From positions 62,001 to 126,000 of the forward strand of contig CAVYNB010000017.1 in the NCBI GenBank assembly GCA_963769745.1: a stretch of DNA of 64,000 bases, written 5' to 3'. This DNA is from JALORV01 sp963769745 (GTDB lineage: Bacteria > Pseudomonadota > Gammaproteobacteria > Burkholderiales > Burkholderiaceae_F). The translations under genes were made by a program, and so were the position numbers. The notes beneath the pieces are model-generated. The model ran no database searches, was not told where the DNA came from, and worked only from the letters and a program-made list of their open reading frames with translations. Shown here in pieces: positions 46,262 to 54,628 of the stretch; the first letter of the stretch is position 1, and the number at the start of each line of letters is the position of its first letter.

Positions 46262-47376
46262 CGTGTCACTCCGGATTCATTCAGCTGTGCGGGGCCGCGC
46301 AGGGCCGCCTGAAACTCGAACACCCCATTGCGCTCGACGCGTTCCACCGCGCCGTCGTACCAGAGCGCGTGCAGGTGAGCGAGGCTTTCGCCGAGTGCGA
46401 AGGTGGTCTGATGCAGATCGAGCGTGCGTTTGAACAGCACCGGCACGATCGTCGCGGCGGTCTGCGGCGCCGCGCAGGCAGCGAGCACTTCGGCCAGCCG
46501 CTCACGGTGGTGCGCATGCTGTTGCGCGATGCGCTGGTGCAGACCGGTGAACGGCTTGCCGTGCGATGGCAGCACCAGCGTGTCGGCAGGCAGCAGCAGC
46601 AGACGATCGAGTGAATGCAGGTAGCGCGGCAGCGGATTGCCCTCGGGCTCGACATCGAACACGCTGACGTTGGTCGAGATGCGCGGCAGCACCATGTCGC
46701 CGGCGATCAGCAACCGGTCCTCGTCACAGTACAGCGATACGTGTTCCGGCGAATGGCCGTAGCCAACGATGTTGCGAAACACCCGCTTGCCATGCGCGGG
46801 ACCGATCGCGACTTCGTCGCCGTCCATCAGGCGGCGAAAGCGCGGCGGGACACTCGGCACGAGTTTCGGGTAATAGCCGGAACCGCGTGCGCGCACCCGG
46901 GCCAGCGACTCGTCGTCGACCAGCCCGTGACGACGGAAGTGCGCCGCCGCGCCCTCCCCGCTGGTGTCGTCGCCGCCGGCCGCGAGGAACCGGCCGAACG
47001 CGTACTCGGTCGCACTCATCGAGAGCGGCGCCTGCCAGCGCGCGTGGTCTCCGCCCGCCGTCAGCCAGTGGGCGAGGCCGAGATGGTCCGGGTGGAAGTG
47101 CGTGCACAGCAGGCGCAGCAGCGGCCGCCCGCCGAACAGGCCGTCGAAGATCCGCTCCCACGCCGACTTCGTCTCGTCCGACGTGATGCCGCTGTCGATG
47201 ATCGTGAATCCGCGGCGTCCGTCGATCTCGTCGTCGAGCACCCACAGGTTGATGTGATCGAGCGCGAACGGCAGCGGCATGCGCACCCAGTGCACTCCCG
47301 GCCGCAGCGTGATCCACGTGCCGGACCCGGGCACGTCCGCCCAGGGGTAGTGCAGCTCGTGCTCGTTCGGGTTCAT
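46258..47376 (-). CDS. MBL-fold metallo-hydrolase
   Basis: A 372-residue metallo-beta-lactamase-fold protein. The metal site is LLCTHFHPDHLGLAHWL (HxHxDH), with later His ligands in IVGYGHSPEHVSLY and LPSHGKPF. The long C-terminal helical extension (QRIAQQHAHHRERLAEVLAACAAPQTAATIVPVLFKRTLDLHQTTFALGESLAHL) is typical of the glyoxalase II/LACTB2-like group that hydrolyses thioesters or lactones. It is divergent from liuR across a LiuR box, which links it to branched-chain amino-acid catabolism, perhaps as an acyl-CoA thioesterase (inference). Confidence 0.9.
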   Translation of the reverse strand: MNPNEHELHYPWADVPGSGTWITLRPGVHWVRMPLPFALDHINLWVLDDEIDGRRGFTIIDSGITSDETKSAWERIFDGLFGGRPLLRLLCTHFHPDHLGLAHWLTAGGDHARWQAPLSMSATEYAFGRFLAAGGDDTSGEGAAAHFRRHGLVDDESLARVRARGSGYYPKLVPSVPPRFRRLMDGDEVAIGPAHGKRVFRNIVGYGHSPEHVSLYCDEDRLLIAGDMVLPRISTNVSVFDVEPEGNPLPRYLHSLDRLLLLPADTLVLPSHGKPFTGLHQRIAQQHAHHRERLAEVLAACAAPQTAATIVPVLFKRTLDLHQTTFALGESLAHLHALWYDGAVERVERNGVFEFQAALRGPAQLNESGVTR

Positions 47377-47403
47377 GCGACGGCGAGTGCCAGAGGCAGT
47401 GAC

Positions 47404-47420
47404 TTGACGTTGACGTCAAC
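47404..47420. promoter_or_regulatory. LiuR box between MBL hydrolase and liuR
   Basis: TTGACGTT-GACGTCAA (47404-47419) differs at one base from the palindrome TTGACGTTAACGTCAA known as the LiuR operator in proteobacteria. It contains the perfect palindrome GTTGACGTCAAC (47409-47420). Its position between divergent genes suggests autoregulation of liuR and control of the MBL-metC pair. Confidence 0.75.
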
Positions 47421-47468
47421 TGCGACGATTCTACGCGGCGGATGCCGACGTTCGATCACCCGACCCGC

Positions 47469-47915
47469 ATGTCCACGCGCGCGCGCCCCGCCACTGTGCG
47501 CACTACGCCGGCCATCGATGAACTCGAGGCCCGCTCGTACTCGATCACCGAACTCGCGCGCGAGTTCGACATCACGCCGCGCGCGATCCGCTTCTATGAA
47601 GACCAGGGCATCCTGGCCCCGGCCCGCAGCGGTGCGTCCGGTCTTACGCGCGTGTACTCGCCGCGCGACCGCACGCGACTGAAGCTCACGCTGCGCGGCA
47701 AGCGGCTGGGCCTGTCGCTGCTGCAGGTGCGCGAGCTGATCGACATGTACGAGTCGCCGAAGGATGCCACCGCGCAGGCAAAGCGCTTTCTCAGCGTGCT
47801 CAACCAGCACCGTGCCGCGCTCGAGCAGCAACGCGAGGACATCCAGGTCACTCTGGCCGAGATTGCGCAGCACGAGGCCGAGTGCCGACGCCTGCTGGAG
47901 CGGGGCCGGCGCTAG
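47469..47915 (+). CDS. liuR: MerR family regulator LiuR
   Basis: A 148-residue MerR-type regulator: ARSYSITELAREFDITPRAIRFYEDQGILAPARSGASGLTRVYSPRDRTRLKLTLRGKRLGLSLLQVRELIDMYE, then a dimerisation helix. This is the LiuR subfamily that represses leucine/isovalerate degradation genes. The assignment is supported by two matching operator palindromes in the window, one just upstream and one before an isovaleryl-CoA dehydrogenase operon. ATG 47469 is preferred; an in-frame ATG at 47442 adds nine residues. Confidence 0.88.
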   Translation: MSTRARPATVRTTPAIDELEARSYSITELAREFDITPRAIRFYEDQGILAPARSGASGLTRVYSPRDRTRLKLTLRGKRLGLSLLQVRELIDMYESPKDATAQAKRFLSVLNQHRAALEQQREDIQVTLAEIAQHEAECRRLLERGRR

Positions 47916-48044
47916 GTGCGCAGCCGGGTCCCGCCCCCATCGACTGGCCGGACACTGGGCAGGCCGCGCATCCGGCCCGCCATTTACGCAAGGTTTGATC
48001 CGGATGAAACCCGCCGGCATCGGCGGCGCGACAATGGCGGTCCT

Positions 48045-48194
48045 ATGAATGCCATCCAGCTCAGGCTCAGCCTTCCGCTGAACCGACCCGATCCCGCACC
48101 TCGGCGAGATCTGGCGGCTGCCCATGGCATTACGTGGGGCGTGGGACTTGGCGCCCTGGTGTGGGCGGTACTTCTGTACGCCTGGCTCGTCTAG
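48045..48194 (+). CDS. Putative 49-residue membrane peptide
   Basis: A very short gene candidate, MNAIQLRLSLPLNRPDPAPRRDLAAAHGITWGVGLGALVWAVLLYAWLV. A basic amphipathic N-terminal half is followed by one membrane segment (residues 29-49) running to the C-terminus. GGCGG lies seven bases before the ATG. It sits between liuR and the convergent recQ. No homology recognised; the hydrophobic end and spacing make it plausible but it could be chance. Confidence 0.4.
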   Translation: MNAIQLRLSLPLNRPDPAPRRDLAAAHGITWGVGLGALVWAVLLYAWLV

Positions 48195-48202
48195 GGCCTG
48201 CT

Positions 48203-50047
48203 TCAGCCGTTTCCGTCCTCGCCCACGAGCTGCAGCACGGCAGCGCCATAGCGTTCGAGCTTCGCAGCTCCGATTCCCGACACCTGCCCCAGCGCCTCGA
48301 GCGAACGCGGCCGCTCGGCAGCAACCGTGCGCAGCGTGCCGTCGTGAAATACGACGTAAGCCGGCACTCCGTGCTCCTTCGCGACGCCGGCTCGCCATTC
48401 GCGTAGTCGGGCGAATACCCGTTCCGCCGCGCCATCCAGACCTTCGGCCGCCACGGCACGCCGGCTCTTCCCGCGCCGGCGCGGCTCGTTCAACTGCACA
48501 CGCAGCTCGATGTGCCGTTCGCCGCGCAACACGGCACGACTGGCCTCGGTGAGCCGCAGCACGTTGTAATGGTCATGATCGACTTCGACGATGTGCTGCG
48601 CCACCAGGTGCCGCAGCAGCAGTCGCCACTCGGCCTCCGGAACGTCGACGCCGATGCCGAACGTCGACAGGCGTTCGTGACCGAAGCGCGTCACCTTGTC
48701 GGTGACCTTGCCGCGCAGTACCTCGATGACGTGGGTTGCCGCGAAGCCGAAGCCGCCGGCTGACTGGCAGCGGTAGATCGTGGACAGCAGCTTGCGCGCG
48801 TCCTCGGTGGCATCGCGCAGCGCCGGCGGCGCGAGGCAGTTGTCGCATGCATTTTGTCCGTGCGCGCAGGGCACGCTCGCCTCGCCGAAGTACGCCAGCA
48901 GGCGCACGCGTCGGCAGTCCGCCGCTTCGGCCAGCGCCAGCATCGCGTCGAGCTTGGCGCTCGACAGGCGTTTGTAGGGATCTTCGGCGTCGGACTGCTC
49001 GATCAGGCGCCGCTGCTGCACGACGTCGGCGAGGCCATAGGCCATCCAGGCGTCCGCGGGCAGGCCGTCGCGACCGGCACGGCCGGTTTCCTGGAAATAG
49101 CCCTCGACACTCTTCGGCATATCGAGGTGCGCGACAAAACGCACGTCCGGCTTGTCGATGCCCATGCCGAATGCGATCGTGGCGACGATGACGCACGCAT
49201 CGTCACGCTGGAAACGCGCCTGGTTCGCGGCGCGCGCCACGGCATCCATGCCGGCGTGGTACGGCAGCGCATCGATGCCATGGCCGGCGAGGAAGTGTGC
49301 GACCTCGTCGACGGTGTTGCGTGCCAGGCAATAGACGATGCCGGCCTCGCCCGGGTGCTCGTCGCGGATGAAGCGCAGCAACTGCTCGCGCGGCTCGCGC
49401 TTCTCGACGATGCGATAGCGGATGTTGGGCCGGTCGAAGCTGGCAACGAAGACCCGCGGCTCGACCAGCAGCCGTTCGACGATCTCCCGGCGCGTCGGCG
49501 CGTCGGCGGTCGCGGTCAGCGCGATGCGCGGTACCGCCGGAAAACGCTCGCGCAGGATCGCGAGCGCACCGTATTCCGGACGAAAGTCATGTCCCCACTG
49601 CGAGACACAGTGCGCTTCGTCGATGGCGAAGAGCGCGATGCCGGCGCCGGACTGCGTCTGCTCGAGCAGGCGCTGGCAGCGCTCGGTCAGCAGACGCTCC
49701 GGCGCGATGTAGACGAGGTCGATGTCGCCGCTGCGCATGCGGCGTTCGATGCCTGCAGCGTCGGCTGCGGACAGCGTCGAGTTCAGTGCCGCTGCACGTA
49801 CCCCGAGTTCGTCCAGGGCCGCGACCTGGTCGGCCATCAGCGCAATCAGCGGGGACACCACGATGCCGACTCCCGGCCGCAGCAGCGCCGGGATCTGGTA
49901 CGTGAGCGACTTTCCGCCGCCCGTGGGCATCAGCACCAGCGCGTCACCGCCGGCACCGACATGCTCGATCACTTCACGCTGGAAGCCGCGAAAGCTGTCG
50001 TAGCCGAAGACGTCCTTGAGGAGGGTACCGGGGTTCGCTCGATCCAC
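48203..50047 (-). CDS. recQ: ATP-dependent DNA helicase RecQ
   Basis: A 614-residue helicase of normal RecQ length. Domains in order: helicase motifs with Walker A PTGGGKSLTYQIP, DEAH box DEAHCVSQWGHDFRPEY, motif VI GYFQETGRAGRDG; the RecQ zinc site with C-x-n-CDNC (residues about 380-410: CRRVRLLAYFG...CAHGQNACDNC); a winged-helix RQC domain; and a C-terminal HRDC domain (ERVFARLREWRAGVAKEHGVPAYVVFHDGTL). It unwinds recombination intermediates in the RecF pathway. It is divergent from the DUF4870-like gene. Confidence 0.95.
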   Translation of the reverse strand: MDRANPGTLLKDVFGYDSFRGFQREVIEHVGAGGDALVLMPTGGGKSLTYQIPALLRPGVGIVVSPLIALMADQVAALDELGVRAAALNSTLSAADAAGIERRMRSGDIDLVYIAPERLLTERCQRLLEQTQSGAGIALFAIDEAHCVSQWGHDFRPEYGALAILRERFPAVPRIALTATADAPTRREIVERLLVEPRVFVASFDRPNIRYRIVEKREPREQLLRFIRDEHPGEAGIVYCLARNTVDEVAHFLAGHGIDALPYHAGMDAVARAANQARFQRDDACVIVATIAFGMGIDKPDVRFVAHLDMPKSVEGYFQETGRAGRDGLPADAWMAYGLADVVQQRRLIEQSDAEDPYKRLSSAKLDAMLALAEAADCRRVRLLAYFGEASVPCAHGQNACDNCLAPPALRDATEDARKLLSTIYRCQSAGGFGFAATHVIEVLRGKVTDKVTRFGHERLSTFGIGVDVPEAEWRLLLRHLVAQHIVEVDHDHYNVLRLTEASRAVLRGERHIELRVQLNEPRRRGKSRRAVAAEGLDGAAERVFARLREWRAGVAKEHGVPAYVVFHDGTLRTVAAERPRSLEALGQVSGIGAAKLERYGAAVLQLVGEDGNG

Positions 50048-50153
50048 CCGCGTAGCGTAGCGAAACGCGGCAGCGGTACGATTCGGCCCTCAATTCCGCC
50101 GTGCGACCGAATGCGCCTGTGCCGATTCTTCGCCCTGCCGCCTGCGAGTGCCC

Positions 50154-50582
50154 ATGACTGCTGACGCTTCCTCCACTGTGCCGTCGTCCCGTGAGTTCAC
50201 GATGCTCGGCATCACGTATGGCCTGTACACCATCGGGCTCGTCATGTTCTGGCCGGCGTTCATCGGGCTCATCATCGCCTACATCAAGCGCAACGATGTC
50301 GCCGAAAGCTTCCTTGGCAGCCACTACGGATGGCTGATCCGGACGTTCTGGTGGTGGATGACCTGGTTTGCGCTGGCGATCGTCGGCATGGTCGTCATGG
50401 TCCTGCCGTCGGCCATCGAGATGGGACAGATGATCAAGGCGACCGACATCGTGCGCGTGCCCTGGGAGGTACTCGGCGGCGCGATCGCCGGCGGGCTGGC
50501 GATCACGGTGGTGTGGTTCTGGGTCGTCTACCGGCTCGTCCGCGGGACGCTGCGGCTGGCGGACGGCCGCGCCGTGCCATAG
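50154..50582 (+). CDS. Small multi-spanning membrane protein (DUF4870-like), paralogue
   Basis: A 142-residue protein with three hydrophobic segments: TMLGITYGLYTIGLVMFWPAFIGLIIAYIKRNDV, FWWWMTWFALAIVGMVVMVLP, and GGAIAGGLAITVVWFWVVYRLVRG. The AYIKR..W.IRTFWW motifs match the protein at 2683-3096, making the two paralogues about 47 kb apart. The ATG at 50154 is preferred to a GTG six bases earlier. The function is unknown. Confidence 0.8.
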   Translation: MTADASSTVPSSREFTMLGITYGLYTIGLVMFWPAFIGLIIAYIKRNDVAESFLGSHYGWLIRTFWWWMTWFALAIVGMVVMVLPSAIEMGQMIKATDIVRVPWEVLGGAIAGGLAITVVWFWVVYRLVRGTLRLADGRAVP

Positions 50583-50615
50583 CCGACCCGGGACACGCTG
50601 ACGACAGCTGGGCAG

Positions 50616-50639
50616 CAAGTTGACGTTAACGTCAACTTG
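50616..50639. promoter_or_regulatory. LiuR box: perfect 24-bp palindrome upstream of the isovaleryl-CoA dehydrogenase operon
   Basis: The two halves CAAGTTGACGTT and AACGTCAACTTG (50616-50627 and 50628-50639) are exact reverse complements and contain the LiuR consensus TTGACGTTAACGTCAA at 50620-50635. The site lies 65 bases before the first gene of the operon, suitable for repression by LiuR. Confidence 0.85.
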
Positions 50640-50703
50640 GCCGTAGAGTCAGCGGTCCGCGGTCACCACCGCGACAACGCAGCAGTCTCCGTCCGCGCTG
50701 GCC

Positions 50704-51153
50704 GTGTTCACCGCCCTCAACCCCGACTTCGAATCGCGCGTGCGCGACTCGTTCGCGCGCCAGGCCGCGATGCGACTGATCGGCGCCCGGCTGACCACGG
50801 TTGAACCCGGCCGCTGCATCATCGAGCTGCCGGTGCGTGACGACCTGACCCAGCAGCACGGCTTCGTGCACGGCGGCGTGGTCGGCATGATTGCCGACAG
50901 CGCCGGCGGCTACGCGGGCTTCACGCTCATGCCGGCCGATGCGAGCGTGCTGACCGTCGAATTCAAGATCAACATGCTGGCACCCGCCGCCGGCGACATG
51001 CTGGTTGCGACCGGCGAGGTACTGAAGCCCGGCCGTACCCTTGCGATCGTGCGCGCCGATGTCATGGCTTTGCGGGGCGACCGCCAGACCCGCGTCGCCA
51101 CGATGCAGCAGACGCTGATGGTGATGCACGGTGTCGCGGACGAGAAGATCTGA
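50704..51153 (+). CDS. PaaI-type hotdog thioesterase
   Basis: A 149-residue hotdog-fold thioesterase from a GTG start at 50704. The family motif is HGFVHGGVVGMIADSAGGYAGFT, with the catalytic acidic residue in ADSAGG, and the strand VLTVEFKINMLAPAAGDMLVATGEVLKPGRTLAIVRADV. It is the first gene after the 24-bp LiuR palindrome and so probably part of the leucine/isovalerate regulon, hydrolysing or salvaging acyl-CoA. Confidence 0.88.
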   Translation: MFTALNPDFESRVRDSFARQAAMRLIGARLTTVEPGRCIIELPVRDDLTQQHGFVHGGVVGMIADSAGGYAGFTLMPADASVLTVEFKINMLAPAAGDMLVATGEVLKPGRTLAIVRADVMALRGDRQTRVATMQQTLMVMHGVADEKI

Positions 51154-51247
51154 TGGCCGCGCTCGCCGCGATCGCTGCCTGCCCACGGGGCATCGGGTCG
51201 TCCCCGAGCGGGCCGGCGCCGACTGAGCAGAACAGAGAGGAACACCG

Positions 51248-52426
51248 ATGCAACTTCCCGGACTGAAGTTCCAGCTTGGCGAGGACATCGACGCGCTGCG
51301 CGAAACCGTGCATGACTTCGCACAGGCCGAGATCGCGCCGCGTGCTGCCGAGATCGACCGCTCCGACCAGTTTCCGATGGAACTGTGGCGCAAGCTCGGG
51401 GATCTCGGAGTGCTGGGCATCACGGTCGACGAGGACTATGGCGGCGCGGCGATGGGATACCTGGCCCACATCGTTGCGATGGAAGAGATCTCGCGCGCCA
51501 GCGCCTCGATCGGGCTGTCGTACGGCGCGCACTCGAACCTGTGCGTCAACCAGATCAAGCGCAACGGCAATGCCGCGCAGAAGCGGAAGTACCTGCCGAA
51601 GCTCGTCAGCGGCGAGCACGTCGGTGCACTGGCGATGAGCGAGCCGAACGCCGGCTCGGACGTGGTCAGCATGAAGATGCGCGCTGACTTCAAGGGCGAT
51701 CGCTACGTGCTCAACGGCACCAAGATGTGGATCACCAACGGGCCCGACTGCGACACGCTGGTCGTCTACGCCAAGACCGATCCGCAGATGGGCGCGCGCG
51801 GCATGACGACCTTCATCGTCGAGAAGGGCATGAAGGGATTTTCGGTGGCGCAGAAGCTCGACAAGCTCGGCATGCGCGGCTCGCACACCGGCGAACTCGT
51901 GTTCCAGGACGTCGAGGTGCCGGCCGAGAACGTGCTCGGCGCGGAGGGTGGCGGCGCGAAGGTGCTGATGAGCGGGCTGGACTTCGAGCGCGCGGTGCTG
52001 TCGGGCGGGCCGCTCGGCATCATGGCCGCCTGCATGGACGCCGTCGTTCCCTACGTGCACGACCGGCAGCAGTTCGGCCAGTCGATCGGCGAGTTCCAGC
52101 TGATGCAGGGCAAGCTTGCGGACATGTACACGACGATGATGGCGTGCCGCGCCTACGTCTATGAGGTCGGCCGCGCGTGCGACCGCGCCACCCCCGACAC
52201 CGTGCGCCACATCCGCAAGGATGCCGCCGGTGCCATCCTGTTCGCCTCGGAGCGAGCCACCTGGATGGCCGGTGAAGCGATCCAGGCACTCGGCGGCAAC
52301 GGCTACATCAACGATTACCCCACCGGCCGCCTGTGGCGGGATGCCAAGCTCTACGAGATTGGAGCAGGCACATCGGAAATTCGCCGGATGCTGATCGGGC
52401 GCGAGTTGTTTGCAGAGACGATGTAG
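51248..52426 (+). CDS. liuA: Isovaleryl-CoA dehydrogenase
   Basis: A 392-residue acyl-CoA dehydrogenase matching isovaleryl-CoA dehydrogenase: GVLGITVDEDYGGAAMGYLAHIVAMEEISRASASIGLSYGAHSNLCVNQI, MSEPNAGSDVVSM, KMWITNGPDCDTLVVYAKTD. The IVD-specific catalytic Glu247 lies in LDFERAVLSGGPLGIM rather than at the C-terminal position used by other family members. The C-terminus is ALGGNGYINDYPTGRLWRDAKLYEIGAGTSEIRRMLIGREL. It oxidises isovaleryl-CoA to 3-methylcrotonyl-CoA in leucine degradation and sits in a LiuR-box operon. The usual partners liuB, liuC, liuD and liuE are not in the window. Confidence 0.92.
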   Translation: MQLPGLKFQLGEDIDALRETVHDFAQAEIAPRAAEIDRSDQFPMELWRKLGDLGVLGITVDEDYGGAAMGYLAHIVAMEEISRASASIGLSYGAHSNLCVNQIKRNGNAAQKRKYLPKLVSGEHVGALAMSEPNAGSDVVSMKMRADFKGDRYVLNGTKMWITNGPDCDTLVVYAKTDPQMGARGMTTFIVEKGMKGFSVAQKLDKLGMRGSHTGELVFQDVEVPAENVLGAEGGGAKVLMSGLDFERAVLSGGPLGIMAACMDAVVPYVHDRQQFGQSIGEFQLMQGKLADMYTTMMACRAYVYEVGRACDRATPDTVRHIRKDAAGAILFASERATWMAGEAIQALGGNGYINDYPTGRLWRDAKLYEIGAGTSEIRRMLIGRELFAETM

Positions 52427-52435
52427 GCCGACACC

Positions 52436-52948
52436 ATGCATCCATGGCAACAGCACCTCGATCAACTCAAGGCCGGGTTCAAGCCGCCGGGCCAGGCTGA
52501 CGCCGACACGCTGAAGCACATCAGCGGCCTCGAGTTCCTGCGCCGGATGATTCGCGGCGAGCTCCCGACTGCGCCGATCTCGCAGACGCTCGACTTCTAC
52601 CTGATCGAGGCCGATCCCGGCCGGGCCGTGTTCCAGGGCCGGCCCACGCATGCGCACTACAACCCGATCGCCACCGTCCACGGTGGCTACCATGCCACGC
52701 TGCTCGACTCCGCGATGGGCTGCGCGGTGCAGACGCTGTGCGAGGCGGGACGCGCCTATACGACGCTCGAGTTCAAGATCCACTGCGTGCGCCCGCTGAC
52801 AGAGTCGACCGGACCGGTCCGCGCAGAAGGCAAGGTGATCGCCAGCGGGCGCCGCATGGCGACGGCCGAAGGTCGACTGGTCGATTCCGAGGGCCGGCTG
52901 TACTCGCATGGCACGACCACTTGCATGCTGTTCGACCTCCAGGCCTGA
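52436..52948 (+). CDS. PaaI-type hotdog thioesterase
   Basis: A 170-residue hotdog thioesterase: N-terminal helix HPWQQHLDQLKAGFKPPGQADADTLKHISGLEFLRRMI, family motif TVHGGYHATLLDSAMGCAVQTL, and ARAYTTLEFKIHCVRPLTESTGPVRAEGKVIASGRRMATAEGRL. It follows liuA by nine bases and is likely cotranscribed, giving an operon in which the dehydrogenase is flanked by two thioesterases. Its acyl specificity is unknown. Confidence 0.9.
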   Translation: MHPWQQHLDQLKAGFKPPGQADADTLKHISGLEFLRRMIRGELPTAPISQTLDFYLIEADPGRAVFQGRPTHAHYNPIATVHGGYHATLLDSAMGCAVQTLCEAGRAYTTLEFKIHCVRPLTESTGPVRAEGKVIASGRRMATAEGRLVDSEGRLYSHGTTTCMLFDLQA

Positions 52949-52958
52949 GTCGCCCGAC

Positions 52959-53964
52959 ATGAACGACGTGCTCTCGCTCGACAATTCAGTCGAGAAATCC
53001 GCCGCCGTGCAGCAGGTCTGGACCGACTTCTGCATTGCCACCCGCCTCGACCCGGCGACGCCCTACCAGGCCTGGTACTTCGGCGACACACCGGCGCTGG
53101 CACACGAACTCGTCGAACTGGTGCTGCACGGGCCCAAGCGGGCCACCGCTGGACTGGCTGAATTCAACGACCAGATGCCGCAGGTCAAGCCGGTTCCGGC
53201 CGGCTACTCGGTGCTGACCGAGCACGACGGCACGCCGCGCGCGGTGATCCGCACGACCGTGCTCGAACGTCGGGCCTTCGCCGACGTCGACGCTGCGTTT
53301 GCATGGGACGAAGGTGAAGGCGACCGCACGCTCGCGGACTGGAAGGACGGCCACCGCCGCTACTTCACACGCGAGCTGGCCACCTTCGGGCGCGACTTCG
53401 ATGAGAGACTGGAAGTCGATCTCGAGCGGTTCGAACTGCTCTATCCGTTCGATCGGGCGCTCAGTCCGATCGACTGCGGGCCACGCCTGCTTCCGTGCCT
53501 GCTGCCCGGTGCACTGGCCTCCAGCGCCGCTCTGCAGTCGCAGTACTACGCACGCGAGCACGGCTTCGGCGTGTATCTTCGAGGCCGGCCGCATGGCGGA
53601 CATCGCCGGATTCCTGTCCCGCTATAACGCGCAGCGAGATGGCGTCTGGGTCGCCGTCGACAGCGGACAGGTCGTCGGCACCATCGTCATCGACGGCGGC
53701 GCGAGTGCCGATCCGACGCAGGCCCAGCTGCGATGGTTCATCATGGCCGATACGTTGCGTGGCAAGGGCATGGGGCGGCGCATGATGCAGGCCGCGATGG
53801 ACTTCGCGACGGCACGTTATGCGCGCGTGCGGCTCGGTACGTTCGACGCCCTGCATGCAGCGCGCCACCTGTATGAAGAGTTCGGCTTTCGCAAGGTGCT
53901 CGAACGGCCCTCCACCGAATGGGGCCCGGAAGTGCGCGAACAGCACTGGGAGTGGGTACGGTGA
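52959..53964 (+). CDS. ASCH-GNAT fusion protein, apparent +1 frameshift
   Basis: About 334 residues when joined. Residues 1-165 form an ASCH domain (WYFGDTPALAHELVELVLHGPKRATAGL ... FDERLEVDLERFELLYP), a small RNA-binding-like or nucleoside-processing fold. The frame then continues without a stop into a GNAT acetyltransferase start (PIDCGPRLLPCLLPGALASSAALQSQYYAREHGFGVY). The rest (FEAGRMADIAGFLSRYNAQRDGVWVAVDSGQVVGTIVID ... LRWFIMADTLRGKGMGRRMMQAAMDFA) follows after one extra base near 53578. The acetyl-CoA loop is RGKGMGRRMM. Substrate unknown; the fusion and the break are discussed under findings. Confidence 0.8.
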
Positions 53965-54611
53965 CGGTCTTCGGGCTCGGCTTCGACAAGCTGGCGTTGT
54001 TCGCGCTGGCAGTCCTGCTGCTGGCGTTGACACCCGGCCCGGTGTGGATCTACCTGATCTCGCGCACGCTCACTCAGGGACGGCGCGCCGGCTACTTCTC
54101 GCTGATCGGCGTGATGGCCGGAGTGCTGGTGCACCTGATCGCGGCGGCTCTCGGTCTGTCGGCGCTGCTGCTGGCACTGCCCGCCGCCTTCGAAGCCATC
54201 AAGCTGGCCGGCGCGGCCTACCTGCTGTGGCTGGCCTGGAGCACGCTGCGTGGCAGCGGCTTCAGCTTCACGCCGCAGCCGCTCGACCCGGTCCCGGACC
54301 GCGTGCTGTTCCGCCAGTCGCTGACCGCGTCGGTGGTGAATCCCAAGGTGGCGGTGTTCTATCTGTCGCTCTTCCCGCAGTTTGTCGATCCGGCCAGCGG
54401 GCCGGTGCTGTTGCAGAGCCTGGCACTGGGGGTCGTTCACGTGACGGTCTCGACCACGGTCGACGGTGCGCTGGTCACCGTCGCGGGGGCGCTGTCGGTG
54501 TGGATCGCGCGGCGGCCCGGCTGGCTGCGCGTGCAGCGATGGGTGCTCGGTAGCGCGTTCGGGGCGCTCGCGATCTGGCTTGCGGCAACGCCGCGGCATT
54601 CACCCCAGTAG
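53961..54611 (+). CDS. LysE/RhtB family amino-acid exporter
   Basis: A 216-residue translocator with five to six membrane segments. The opening LALFALAVLLLALTPGPVWIYLISRTLTQGRRAGYFSLIGVMAGVLVHLIAAALGLSALLL carries the family's PGP motif, and SLTASVVNPKVAVFYLSLFPQFV is the conserved NPK motif. It exports amino acids or derivatives; specificity is unknown. GTG 53961 overlaps the GNAT stop (GTGA), so translation is coupled. A second LysE gene lies at 57752-58387. Confidence 0.9.
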   Translation: MTVFGLGFDKLALFALAVLLLALTPGPVWIYLISRTLTQGRRAGYFSLIGVMAGVLVHLIAAALGLSALLLALPAAFEAIKLAGAAYLLWLAWSTLRGSGFSFTPQPLDPVPDRVLFRQSLTASVVNPKVAVFYLSLFPQFVDPASGPVLLQSLALGVVHVTVSTTVDGALVTVAGALSVWIARRPGWLRVQRWVLGSAFGALAIWLAATPRHSPQ

Positions 54612-54628
54612 AACTCGCCACAGCAAAA

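Noticed and set aside
51062..53041. A 659-codon minus-strand open frame
   Set aside because: Antisense to thioesterase, liuA and thioesterase genes, all of which are well supported.
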